Source of the DNA: Cannabis sativa
Taxonomy: Eukaryota; Streptophyta; Magnoliopsida; Rosales; Cannabaceae
Length of the DNA: 64,000 bases
Direction of reading: 5' to 3'
NCBI RefSeq assembly: GCF_029168945.1
Contig: NC_083604.1
Coordinates: 68,278,211-68,342,210 of the forward strand
Shown here: in pieces, positions 47,796 through 59,950 of the stretch
Numbering within the stretch: the first letter of the stretch is position 1
Layout of the letters: each line of letters opens with the position of its first letter
Program-made: the position numbers and the translations under genes
The notes under the pieces: model-generated
Told to the model about the DNA's origin: nothing
Database searches by the model: none
The model's input: the letters and a program-made list of their open reading frames with translations, nothing else

Positions 47796-48687
47796 TGTTG
47801 GAATTTATTTTACCAGGATCTTAGATCTACTCACAAGTATGTTTATTAACACCCTAAATATGAACTTTCTAAAACGAAGAAATAAACACATATAAAGTTT
47901 AGGACACCTTACATTGGGTGCAGCGGAATATAATGACTCCTTCCGTTCAGATATCTAGCCCTTGATTCCTTTCTGTAGCAGAGCATTATCAATATCTGAA
48001 CCTGGATCTCTTTCTCTGAATCTTTGATGCTGAAACTCCTTCTTGCTGAAAGTCTTTCTTCACGATCTTCCTCACTATGATTGAGGTATCACTTGCTGTG
48101 TGTGGGCACTACTCTTACACTAAGAATTTCGAAATCTCAATGAGGAAGAGAGAGAGAGAGTGGGTTTGACCAAAGATAGGGAGAGAGAAGGCTCAGTTTT
48201 TTCTGAATGAAAAAGTAGAAAATTTAAGTGTTATTTTCCTGAAGCCTTCACTATCTATTTATAGCATTCCACTAGGGTTAGGTTTGAATTATTTGGCATT
48301 AAAATAATGAAAATATCAGTTTAAAAATTCAAACCAAGTGGTCGGCCGTGTACAGTAATGGGCCTTACTTGGATTTTGCAGTTTTCTCAATTCTGCATCT
48401 GATTTTCTCAAAAACGCCAATTTTCTAATTCAACCATTTAAATGTCAATTCTAACTATTTAATAACTATAAATAATTATTAAATAATATTGTCATTTATT
48501 ATATTTATTAACTGAACCATACAAAGTATCATAATTAACAAATATGCCCCTAAAACTCTTTCTTTACAATTTCGCCCTTACTTAGTGAAAAATTCACAAA
48601 TAGACATAGTCTAATTTGAGAATTATAATTGATTAATCAAAACCAATTACATGAGTCTTACAAGCAATATTATCTCAACTAGTGCGG
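47796..48687 (-). repeat. R5 copia LTR, left part
   Basis: It begins TGTTGGAATTTATTTTACC on the plus strand. With 55033-56020 it makes one LTR of about 1.88 kb split by R6. A minus-strand TATA box (TATAAATA, plus 48256-48263) and a downstream CT/GA-rich stretch suggest the promoter region. Confidence 0.75.
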
Positions 48688-49959
48688 TGTTAGGCTAAAA
48701 TTAGTCTAAGATTCGGGTCATATTTCGGTTAGTTTTCACTCTTTGTTTCTAGTTTTAGGGCTATATTACGCTTGATTCTCTTGTTTCAGGTCCTCGGGCA
48801 TTTAAAGGAAGTATGTACAAGAATTGAGGCGAAATGGCGAAAGAATCGAGAAGAAAATCCAAAATTTGTGTCGCTGCCAGTTCCAGTCGCGACTAGGAAT
48901 TTGCCAGTCGCGACGGGACTTGGCAGAGACATCTCCAAGAATTCGAACTGCACCCCAGTCGCGACTGGGGCTTTGCCAGTCGCGACTGGAACAGGCAGAG
49001 AGAATTTTGAGACTAAACTGCTTAACCCAGTCGCGACGGGGCACACCCGATCGCGACGGGCACCCAGTGACGGGATTTTTGGACAGTTTCGTAATTTCAC
49101 GAATTTTAAAGATGAGAATTGGTTTAAATAGCAAGGTTTCGTGAAAATTAGGGATTATTCAGAATTGGAACCCTAGAAACAAAGGAGGAGGCTAGAAGAG
49201 CGGCTTGTGGCGACCCGGATCAATTGCTTCAACTAGTTCTTTCTCTTCTCTTTAATTTTTCTATGTTCTTTTCTATTTCAATGTTAATTATGGATTTGAT
49301 TATGGATGTTTTGAACTAAACTCCTATTTAGGGAGAATGATGAATGTTGTTTAAGTTTTTCCTAGTTAATGAATAATTGCCATTCCTCCATCTTGATTGT
49401 GAACACTATTCATATTTGTGTTTAATTTCCATGTGCAAGATTGATCACCTTTTACATGTTTTATGATCTCAATTCGAAATCTGAAAAGTGAGAATTGAGA
49501 ATGCTAAAATTGGATAGTCTAGGTTTTGATGTGAAACGAAAGTATTTACATAGCCTTTGTGACATTTAGATTATTGCTTAATGCTGATTTCATGTTAATT
49601 TAATTAAGAGATTAATTAGAGAGCATGAGATTTAGAACCTAGAAGATCTGAAAAGAGCTAGGTTAATTTATAATCTGTCATTCACTTCAAGAGAAGGATA
49701 GCAATTAGACATTAACATTGGTAACTTAACAACAGGATTCGTCTCCCTATTCTCTCATCTTGATTAATATTCACTTGTTTCTTTAAGTTTCTTGAATTTC
49801 TTTCTTCCTTTTTTAATCATAAATACTTTTGATTTGCCAAATAGAATTATAAGTATAGTTTAGTAGTAATTAATCCAATTCCCTGTGGTTCGACCTCACT
49901 TGCGTGAGTATACTACTTGATTGCGTGCACTTGCGTAGTAATTAATAATTTTCGCAACA
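48688..49959 (+). repeat. R6 5' LTR (1272 bp)
   Basis: It contains three palindrome pairs between about 48886 and 49057 (72-bp period). The last pair differs from the 3' LTR: CGACGGGGCACACCCGATCG against CGACTGGGGCTTTGCCAGTC. The short frames on both strands (48772-49144) are products of this repeat, not genes. Confidence 0.95.
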
Positions 49960-49965
49960 AGTTTT

Positions 49966-49984
49966 TGGCGCCGTTGCCGGGGAA
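49966..49984 (+). other. R6 primer-binding site (tRNA-Asp)
   Basis: TGGCGCCGTTGCCGGGGAA, complementary to the tRNA-Asp 3' end, 6 nt after the LTR. Confidence 0.88.
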
Positions 49985-50103
49985 TTGTATAAAGATTAAT
50001 ATTACCCAAAATTATACTAACTTCTACTTTGGTTTATTTTTCTTGCTAATTACTAATCTTTTTCTTGCAATATTTTCTTTATCTATTACAGGAATCCTAG
50101 TGT

Positions 50104-51065
50104 ATGCGTCGTCAAGGACAAGCAGTCATATTACCAGTTGATCCTGAAATCGAGAAAACTTGTAGGAGAAACCGAAAGAACAAGAGGCAAGAAAGAGTTT
50201 CAGCAATTGCTGAAACAACAGAAATCATGGCTGCTAATGTGAATGCGAATGTTGTAAATAACGGCAATAATGGTGGTGCCGTGGAAGACCAAGCTAATGG
50301 CCGTAGCTTGAGAGATTACATTCTCCCTACTCTGACGGGAGTGCAGTCATGTATCGGGCCACGGCGATGGATGCGAATAACTTTGAGATCAAACTGCCAT
50401 ACTTCAAATGGTGCGATCTTCGATTCGGTTTGGTGGCCTCCCTTAGAAGATCCTAATCTGCATCTCTCGAACTTCATGGAACTTTGTGAGACTTTTAAAG
50501 TCAATGGAGTTAGTGATGATGCAATTCGTTGAGGCTTGTTTCCATTCTCACTTAGAGAAAGAGCCAAGAGTTGGTTAATCTCCTTGCCACCAAATTCCAT
50601 AGCAACATGGACAGACTTAGCAACTAAATTTCTGTCTAAGTTCTTTCCCCCAGCAAAGTCTGCTAAGCTGCGAGGAGAGATCAACAATTTCTGTCAACAA
50701 GAGAATGAGTCTCTCTATGAGTCTTGGGAGAGGTTCAAGGACTTAATCAGAAAGTGTCCTCATCATGGTATTGAGAAGTGGATCTTTGGTTCATAATTTC
50801 TATAACGGGTTGGTTGGTAACACTTTAGAACTCTAATAGATGCGGCAGTGGCGGAGCCTTTTATGAGAAAGAGTGCTAATGAGGCGTATGATCTATTGGA
50901 GGAGATGGCTCTAAACAACCAGCAGTGGCCAACGAAAGGAGTCAATCTAAGAAGGTAGGCTGGTGTGTTAGAGGTTGATGCCATTACAAAGTGACGGCTC
51001 GGGTTGAGGCCCTAACAAAGCTGATCGCAGTGCAAGCCAACCAAGCTCGAAGTAGTTTGTGAGAT
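50104..51065 (+). pseudogene. R6 gag (frameshifted)
   Basis: ATG 50104 ([15 protein letters not shown]). The frame breaks at TGA 50530-50532, where a 1-nt loss follows AIR, continues in another frame to about 50796 ([15 protein letters not shown]), and breaks again several times before 51066. A variant patch at 50350-50430 replaces the usual [15 protein letters not shown] segment. The zinc-knuckle region near 51060 is damaged. Confidence 0.82.
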
Positions 51066-52472
51066 ATGTGGAGGTCCCCATCACTTTTCGAGTGTCGAGC
51101 GGATGTGGATGATTTGCCAATGGATCAAGCAAAAGCCATTGGAAACTATTCCCAAAACAATAATTATGGGCACAACCAACAGGGGTTCTACAAGCAGAGA
51201 AACCAGCCCCAACAAAACCAACAACAGCTGCAACAACAAAGTTCTAGTGGAGGCTCCACTATCCAAGCTGATTTATTGCTCCAATTCATGATGGAAACTA
51301 GAGCCTCTATTAAAACTCTAGAAACTAAAATGGAACAATTGGCTACTCAAGTGGAAAAACAAGCTCAAGGAAATTCGCCTAGCACTAATGATGCAAAAGG
51401 AAGAGAACAATGTAAAGCAATTTCCTTAAGGAGTGGAAAGAAATATGATGGGCCTGAGATGATACAACCAGTGGATGAAGAGATTAAAGATCAAACAGCA
51501 CCAACTCAAGCATCATCAGATAAGAAGATTACTGATAGTCCAACACCACCACAACAGTCTCCACCAATCAATATTGATCATCATGTGAAAATACCCTATC
51601 CTCAAAGACTCCGAAAGACCAATCTAGACAAGCAGTTCACAAAATTTCTAGAGGTCTTCAAAAGATTACACATCAACATTCCTTTTGCCGAAGCCTTGGA
51701 ACAAATGCCCCGTTATGTGAAGTTCATGAAGGAGATATTGTCTAAGAAGAGAAAATTGGAGGACTATGAAACAGTGGCATTAACTGAGGAGTGTAGCGCC
51801 ATTTTGCAAAAGAAACTACCGCCCAAGCTTAAAGATCCGGGTAGTTTCAATATTCCATGCTCTATAGGGGGTTCGGTGGAAACTAAAGCTCTATGTGATC
51901 TGGGAGCAAGCATTAATCTAATGCCCTTGTCTGTCTTCAAAAGGCTAGGATTGGGAAAAGCAAAGCCCACAACAGTGACTTTACAACTAGCGGATCGTTC
52001 TTTGACTCATCCTCGTGGGATAATTGAAGATGTACTGGTGAAGGTTGGTAAGTTTATCTTCCCTGCTGATTTCCTAATTCTTGATATGGAGGAAGATTCA
52101 ACTATTCCCATTATTTTGGGAAGACCATTCTTAGCCACAGGCCGAGCATTAATAGATGTTCAAAAGGGAGAGTTAAAGTTGAGAGTGCAAGATGAAGAGG
52201 TCAATTTTAATGTTTTTGCCCCAACCGACATTCCTACCTGTTGCAAGATTGAGATGGTGAAGGGTTCTTTTGTTAAAGATGATAAGAAGAAAGCAAAGCC
52301 TAAAGAGCGACTTCGAACGATTCGGCGTCATTGGAAAAGATTGATGTGTGGTAGTTCTGAAGGTGAGCTTACTCTTGTGCGAAACTCTGAAATCAACACG
52401 ATTGGTGGTAAATTTTCTTCATTTAGTACGAGGGCTCTTTTGGATGAAAAGGGTCCGCCCAACCCCTTCTGA
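51066..52472 (+). pseudogene. R6 gag C-terminus and aspartic protease
   Basis: A single open frame of 468 codons without an obvious own start. It has a Gln-rich linker ([15 protein letters not shown]), a helical segment [19 protein letters not shown], then LCDLGASINLMPLSVFKRLG as the protease active site, with the flap region PIILGRPFLATGRALIDVQ. It ends at the same C-terminus as R4 copy 1 (ALLDEKGPPNPF). It is the best-preserved protease of the family in the window, but cut off from intact gag. Confidence 0.85.
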
Positions 52473-53754
52473 TGGGGGTTCAGGTAAGTCCTTCTCACCT
52501 TGAGTATAATAGAACATTGGGGACAATGTCATATTTAGTTTGGGGGGAGCGACTTAAAATTTTTAAAATTCTGCACTTTAGTTTCTGCATTTTAATTTTC
52601 TGTTTTAGTTAAGGAATGGCAATAAGCTTGACGATAGTTGTATACTGCTGATTAGTGTGATGTGTTCTGAAATTGTAAAATAACTGTGTGCTTGATTCTG
52701 TTAACTCTTTGGATTAGTTTGGATGCTTAGAAACATGTGTTTATCTGCTAATATTCAATTTGTGAAAATTGTTATAATTGTTTTACTATGGTTTGTGGTA
52801 AGATTGACAAGATAGTTTAGAACTTGCATGCTTATTCTCTTGAGACGAAATCCTTGATAGTGTTCAATTGGAATATGATTTAGGCATTTGTTGGATAGTT
52901 TGAGCCTTTCAAGCCTACCGTAATAATGTGTATCCCTAGTTAACCTTTTGAGCCTAAACCTGTTATGTTTTTCACCCATCGAGAAAAAAATTTGTAACCA
53001 CACTATTAATTTTTCTGCACCCTGTTATCCATGATATCATAAGTTACATAATTAGTTTGGGGGAGGAGAAACATTTAGTGTGAGGAAATAGTGAGAGGGA
53101 GAAAAACTTGTAAGATTGAGAAGAAAAAAAAATTGTGTAATTCAATGTCACTGAAAAAAAATGGAATATGATGAAAAAAAAAACACAATAAAAAGTAAAA
53201 ATATGTGTGAAAAAAAAAGAGAAAATTTTTTTTCAGTGATGTTGAAAAATAATAGAGATGTCTTCTATCAATCTTGGTAAATGCGGGAATATTATGGGAT
53301 CTTAGAAAAAGAAAAGTAAGAAGCTTGTGGGTTCTGTTTGTGTGCTTATGATGTCTTGAGCCAAAAATTGTCTTTTGCCTATCCCTGAATATCTGAGCCA
53401 TAATACCTAAAGCCTTGAAAAGACCTAATGATTCCAAAGAATACTGTCAACATTAGTGGAGAAAGGTAAGTATGCAAGCTTATGAGTTATCGGGCTGTGG
53501 AACTGTTGGAAAGAGTAAAACTTTTATAGCAATGTTTCACATTTGAATAAATTTTTGCAGGTGTACATAGTGTTATAAATGAGCATCTAAATTAATTGTT
53601 AGAGTTGGTAGAATTGAAATTCTAGTTTGTGCAATGGAAGAGAACAACACATGAGGCAGTAGTATTATGATTATCTGATAGCGTAGTTAGTAGTTAGTAT
53701 TGAGTTTCTTTTTATCTTACTCGAGGGCGAGTAAGAGTCTAGTTTGGGGGAATT
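52473..53754 (+). other. R6 3' non-coding internal region with conserved hairpin
   Basis: About 1.28 kb without a gene, homologous to 27657-28951. It retains the facing stems GTCACTGAAAAAAAA (about 53145) and TTTTTTTTCAGTGA (about 53228). It ends in the polypurine tract TTTGGGGGAATT. Confidence 0.75.
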
Positions 53755-55027
53755 TGTTAGGCTAAAATTAGTCTAAGATTCGGGTCATATTTCGGTTAGT
53801 TTTCACTCTTTGTTTCTAGTTTTAGGGCTATATTACGCTTGATTCTCTTGTTTCAGGTCCTCGGGCATTTAAAGGAAGTATGTACAAGAATTGAGGCGAA
53901 ATGGCGAAAGAATCGAGAAGAAAATCCAAAATTTGTGTCGCTGCCAGTTCCAGTCGCGACTAGGAATTTGCCAGTCGCGACGGGACTTGGCAGAGACATC
54001 TCCAAGAATTCGAACTGCACCCCAGTCGCGACTGGGGCTTTGCCAGTCGCGACTGGAACAGGCAGAGAGAATTTTGAGACTAAACTGCTTAACCCAGTCG
54101 CGACTGGGGCTTTGCCAGTCGCGACGGGCACCCAGTGACGGGATTTTTGGGCAGTTTCGTAATTTCACGAATTTTAAAGATGAGAATTGGTTTAAATAGC
54201 AAGGTTTCGTGAAAATTAGGGATTATTCAGAATTGGAACCCTAGAAACAAAGGAGGAGGCTAGAAGAGCGGCTTGTGGCGACCCGGATCAATTGCTTCAA
54301 CTAGTTCTTTCTCTTCTCTTTAATTTTTCTATGTTCTTTTCTATTTCAATGTTAATTATGGATTTGATTATGGATGTTTTGAACTAAAATCCTATTTAGG
54401 GAGAATGATGAATGTTGTTTAAGTTTTTCCTAGTTAATGAATAATTGCCATTCCTCCATCTTGATTGTGAACACTATTCATATTTGTGTTTAATTTCCAT
54501 GTGCAAGATTGATCACCTTTTACATGTTTTATGATCTCAATTCGAAATCTGAAAAGTGAGAATTGAGAATGCTAAAATTGGATAGTCTAGGTTTTGATGT
54601 GAAACAAAAGTATTTACATAGCCTTTGTGACATTTAGATTATTGCTTAATGCTGATTTCATGTTAATTTAATTAAGAGATTAATTAGAGAGCATGAGATT
54701 TAGAACCTAGAAGATCTGAAAAGAGCTAGGTTAATTTATAATCTGTCATTCACTTCAAGAGAAGGATAGCAATTAGACATTAACATTGGTAACTTAACAA
54801 CAGGATTCGTCTCCCTATTCTCTCATCTTGATTAATATTCACTTGTTTCTTTAAGTTTCTTGAATTTCTTTCTTCCTTTTTTAATCATAAATACTTTTGA
54901 TTTGCCAAATAGAATTATAAGTATAGTTTAGTAGTAATTAATCCAATTCCCTGTGGTTCGACCTCACTTGCGTGAGTATACTACTTGATTGCGTGCACTT
55001 GCGTAGTAATTAATAATTTTCGCAACA
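53755..55027 (+). repeat. R6 3' LTR (1273 bp)
   Basis: Partner of 48688-49959. GTCGCGAC cores are centred at 53956.5/53977.5, 54028.5/54049.5 and 54100.5/54121.5: three pairs, 21 bp within a pair and 72 bp between pairs. It ends CGCAACA and is followed by TSD TGCGG. Confidence 0.95.
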
Positions 55028-55032
55028 TGCGG

Positions 55033-56020
55033 GGACCATGGGTCTATATTAGCGAGCTTCCAATAAGTAGATCAAGAACTTATTACTAAAATTTCACTAA
55101 CTTATTAATTCTTCGTTGAATCCACGCATAGAACTTAGAATTGCACTCTCAATTATATAGAATGCTCTATATGTTCCACCATATAGACACATCATTAGTT
55201 ATCCATTGTTATAATCCTAATTTGATCACCGATCCTCTTTATGAATGATCTACACTGTAAAGGGATTAAATTACTGTTACACCTTACAATGTATTTATTC
55301 CTTAAAACACTTGACCCCGTATAAATGATATTTTAGCTTATGTGAAATGAGTACTCCACCATTTATGTTCGTTTGGTCAAGCTCGAAGGAGATCATCCTT
55401 TGCTTACTATTCGCCAGATAGAAGCTATAGATTCCATGTTTATGCTAGCGCTCCCACTCAATTGCACTACCGTGTTCCCAAAATGTACGTATCACCCTGA
55501 CCTAAAAGTAGGCTTAACTAACAAATTAAAGAACACGAATAGCCTTTCAAGATTGATCCTAATCATAACAGGATTAAGAACATTTAATCTAGGATAAACT
55601 AGGCGATATTGACTTGAATAGATATTACGGTAAGTTTAATAAATCTAAGTCAAAGTTTAATATCGGTCCCTTCCGATGCATACTCCATGCATCCAACCTG
55701 AGCTTTACTTTAACCAATGCTCTGGAAAGAACATAGCATTTCTCCAAATGCAAGTAACTCTGTTGTAGATTATCATATCAGTAAAACCCTATGTCTGATA
55801 AATCTAGGAAACTTTATTCACATAGTCATGTTTACTTTCCAATGTGTTGACGGCACAATAAACAGGATCAAGTATGTGAAAAGGGTTTCAGATTAATTTA
55901 TACATTATGTACATATAATCATGAAATAAACATGCAACATTAAATGTTATTTCTGATCTATATTAATAAGTAAATCTGATTATATTGAAATGAGTTTTAT
56001 TTAGGGCATAAAATCCAACA
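55033..56020 (-). repeat. R5 copia LTR, right part
   Basis: It completes the LTR begun at 47796 and ends ATAAAATCCAACA on the plus strand, which is TGTTGGATTTTAT on the minus strand. Directly inside is the polypurine tract AGTGGGAGTTTG on the minus strand, so this is the 3' LTR of a minus-strand element. Confidence 0.8.
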
Positions 56021-59000
56021 AACTCCCACTTGCACTAATATAAAACAAAAAGTGCGTTTCAAATAATCTCAACACCTTGATATACAAATCAAGTGTAGTA
56101 GTAGTAAACTCCTCGTAATAGGATCTGAAAGGTTGAATTAACCACAACCTTTCCTCCACTATTACTCTTCCTTAATCACAAAATCATTGATAATGTGAAA
56201 TTCCTCTCTATATGTCTACTCTCTTGGGATACTGGATTCTATACCTTTGGCAACTACTTTTGGTTAATCAGGAAATTAACACTAGTAGTTTAGGCAATTT
56301 GGAATGGTGCCAAAGATGTATAGAACTTTCCTTAGACTGAATAAGTACCTTTCCTGCAACTTTAACATTCAGTCCCTTTCTGGTAGACCTAGAGACTTCA
56401 GATAGGTTATTACACTTCTCCAAAATCACTATTCCACCCCCAGAGTAACCACCATCTTATCAGAAAGACTTTCTAGCACAAAGGCAAATTTCAAAATCTG
56501 ATGTGGTGTAGTCTAAGAGTTTTAAACACACCCTTATTGACTAACATATAGTTCCTCTTCTTAATCTTAAGATTTACTTGATTGTCTTCCAATGTTCTTC
56601 TCCTGGATTAATCTGATACCTACTCATTACTCCCACTCAACAGCAGGTGTCTGGTCTAAGGCATACAAAAGCATATCTAAGACCTCTCACTGTTGATATA
56701 AGAAATTCTTTCATGGCTTTATCTTTTCTGAAATAGTTGAGACTTTTCCTTAGATAAATAAAATCTATGTCTAAGAAGTTGTGAAGCTTCTATAGATTGC
56801 CATTAGAAAGAAAATGCTTCAGCATCTTACTAAAGTAAGTTGCTTGCATTAGAGTAAGTAATTACAAGGTATACCACAAGCCATAGGTTTAGATAAAGTC
56901 AAACCTATAATACTAGGAACAGGAAGTTTGTTAAGTCCATTGAATAGACTTATAAACGAAAATTTCCTTTTATGTCCTTGTAATAGAAAACTTTAGGTTA
57001 CTCCATGTGAATGGATTAAACCATAGTTCTATTGGCTTTCTTCTTAGTTTCTTATCTTGACAATCCATTACTTGTTTAAACTCACAATGGATTTTAATCA
57101 CTAGTGTCTCCCAAGTCATAAGAAGGTGAGTTCCTAGAAACTCTCCCACTACGACAAGGTACCGTGAATTATGTCGAAGAAAACTAAATGGTATTGATCT
57201 CTTCGGTTGTGACAAGACAACAAAGGCAGTGGGATCATCATATGTCAAATAAGATGATAGAACACTTTTGGAATCAAGAATTAAATATCTCCTTTATTTG
57301 CAACTTGATTTTCAGACTTAGTCATTTTCTTAGAAAAGTAGTATTTGTTTGAACAAACACTTTCTTATCTATTGACTATGGGATGGTCCACCCTAATCAC
57401 TTAGAATAGCTAACAAACCATGGTTAACTGTTCTAGCTTTTCTTAAGATTTTGATTAGGTCATCCATGAATCTAGTAATGATTTACATTAAGTATACAAC
57501 CATTACATCATTCCAAAATTGTATTACCATAGAAGGAATTAGGCAACGACTAGTAACTAATCATCAACATGCAACTCGAAATTTCTGGGAAGGTAAGTTT
57601 GGATATAATTCAAAAATCAATTTAATGATCTTTGAACTGCATATCTACTAACTATTTCTCCACCCCTATCAGTTCGCAAGATCTTTAACCACTTACCTTA
57701 ATGGTTTTAACCATTGCTAGAAATTAATGAAATATTTAAACATTTCAAATTTCTTGCTAAAAGGTATAATCTAGAGTTATCGTTTTAAGAATACAACGAA
57801 AAACTCATATCCACCCCTGAATGTACATCCTTCTGCGAATGAGATGAACTACTTTCAGTGGATATAGGCATATTAACTCTTTGCAGAGATCGATCTTGTC
57901 AAATCCACTATGAAAAGGATACAAATGCCATAGATTAAAAAAAATGTGGTAGTGTCTTTTGATGACTTAGGTTTAGTTACATCAAAGAATTCTTAGAATA
58001 ATGCAAGTGGATCCTGGTCACAGAATACCTAACTCATATTCCATACAGTTTGAATCCATTAATAGAAGATGGATATTAAACACTTGAGAAAGTGTAACTG
58101 TATTGTATTCTGGAATTAGAAATATAAGAAAATTTCTGTTTGGAATCTAAAATTAAAGTCAAAGACTTTAAATTTATACCAAATATACTGAGTAATTCTA
58201 TCTTGGACCACCACTACTAATTTAACTCTAAGTCTGATTTGCCCATACAAGTAGGAGATTTTTAAGATTGAGGATTTATATCAATTGGGGATAGAATTTC
58301 GAGATTATAATCATATGCGTCATTTGATTTCTTAAGAGAAAATATAGAATGACATGAAATGATTTATAGACCATTCATCAAATGATATGTTTTGAAGCTA
58401 ATTCGAAATGAATAAGCTAAGAGGAATTAGGATAATTTCGTTTATAAATAAGAATCCAACGATGCTTCGATTAGCGAATGTCAAAGTAATCTTATTTATA
58501 CAATCTTCTTGTTTCATATTGTAAAAATACTATTCTAAGGTGTCATCAATTGATGAACAGCTAGATGTCGCATATACAATATTTATCTTTCGAGATCTAA
58601 CACTATTATGTATGTCTAATGGTGAAAATCCACTAGGGATTTATCTCATTAGATAAACAAGCCAAGTTAGACCAACAATGAAGATTCGAAATTAAACTAC
58701 AACTTAATAACAGAAAATAACATGGTTCAATATAAATTCATACATAATTCAGAAATTATAAACATATAGCAAGTAGGAATGACAAGTGAAAATACTAAAA
58801 CATACAATCATAAATAATCTCAAAGGTTTTCAACAAACTGATATCAGTGTCCCGTTTAGGCGAGAGTCAAAGCTACCATTCATTGAATAGAGTTGTCAGC
58901 TCATCTAAAATGTTAAACATTCTAGCAACCTTTTATTCGATCAAGATTGGAATTCAGCGCTGTCCCGTTTAGGCGAGAGTCAAGGCAATTCTATCTTATG

Positions 59001-59220
59001 AGTTTCCACCATTGTTTCATAATTTGCAAGTCAAGTATGGTCGCCACCATTAGGGTGATCCATACAATACAAACTACTTATCATTCGTGATTAAACGGTG
59101 CGAAATTGCTAATGAACGTTCCTCCATTAGGGAGAATTACTCACTAAAACAAACGCGGTGTAAAACCGACAATGGAGATCGAATATCTTAATAATAAAGC
59201 TCATTATTTAAAAAGAGTTG
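56021..59220 (-). mobile_element. R5: decayed Ty1-copia internal region
   Basis: Minus-strand protein traces appear in pol order. Near 57656-57690 is the integrase motif KILRTDRGGE. At 56581-56690 is the RT/RNase H region reading RPDTCC, then a stop, then MSRYQINPGEEHW (intact copia: RPDI..AVG..SRYQ.NPG..HW). Frames are broken throughout. The 92-codon frame 56970-57248 lies where RT should be but shows no clear motif. A 23-bp direct repeat occurs at 58848-58870 and 58961-58983, probably in the leader. No PBS or 5' LTR was found. Confidence 0.7.
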
Positions 59221-59950
59221 TATTTTCTTTGATTCTCTTTATTTAATCTATTTATTTTAAATATATATATTTATTAATTAAAATTTCCAATTTAGAATAA
59301 AAAATTCTAAATATAAATTTTAATTTAATATTTATAAATTTTACTTAGATGGATATGAAAATAACATGAATTATTTCCATCTTAGTAATAATTTCCAATA
59401 AATATTTAGAAAAATATTCAATTTAAGTTGTTACAAAATTAATTTAAATTAATTTACAACTCAAATTTAATTTTCTATAAATATATATTGCATTTCGAAA
59501 AATTAAAGTATTCTAGGACATAATTTTCGAAAATGCATGTTAAAATAAAAAAAACTAATCCTGGGAAATTATTCTAATTTAATGTTGGCCCAAAATTAAT
59601 TAATAAAATTAATTTACAACAAAAAATATAATTTTCCTATTTAATTAAATATATAAGAAAAATTTCAAATATTTAAGTATGATGATGAAAATCAACTTAA
59701 ATATTAATTTTCTATTTAATTAAATACACTATAAAAATACTTCAAGCAAAAATATCATCTATCTAGATTTTCCTTTGACTAATTAATTCAATTTCTAATA
59801 ATATACTTTAATTCAATTTATTTTAAATTAATCAATAAATGAAAAAATCATTGATTTAAGTTGATCCAAGAATTAATTAAAATAAATAATTAATTTACAA
59901 CTTAATTTATTTTTCAAGATAAATTCAAAATCATCTTGCATTATGAAATG
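59221..59950. other. very AT-rich spacer
   Basis: About 730 bp dominated by A and T with repeated AATTTACAACTTAAATT-like strings. No gene. It may be the far 5' leader of the decayed copia element. Repeat R7 starts at its right edge. Confidence 0.5.

Larger units (their letters stand above)
48688..55027 (+). mobile_element. R6: Athila-like gag-protease element (6340 bp)
   Basis: LTRs 48688-49959 and 53755-55027, TSD TGCGG (48683-48687 and 55028-55032), tRNA-Asp PBS at 49966-49984, and a polypurine tract just before 53755. Same family as R4 but on the plus strand and with canonical TG...CA ends. It contains only gag and protease, so it is also non-autonomous. It sits in the copia LTR R5. Confidence 0.95.

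Noticed and set aside
53941..54130. CRISPR-like array of regularly spaced palindromic repeats
   Set aside because: This is a plant LTR. Units are 72-bp tandem repeats with similar, not unique, spacers, and the context is a retrotransposon with LTRs, PBS and PPT.
56970..57248. 92-residue minus-strand frame as an independent gene
   Set aside because: It lies between copia integrase and RNase H traces in the same orientation, so it is most likely a remnant of the copia RT region.
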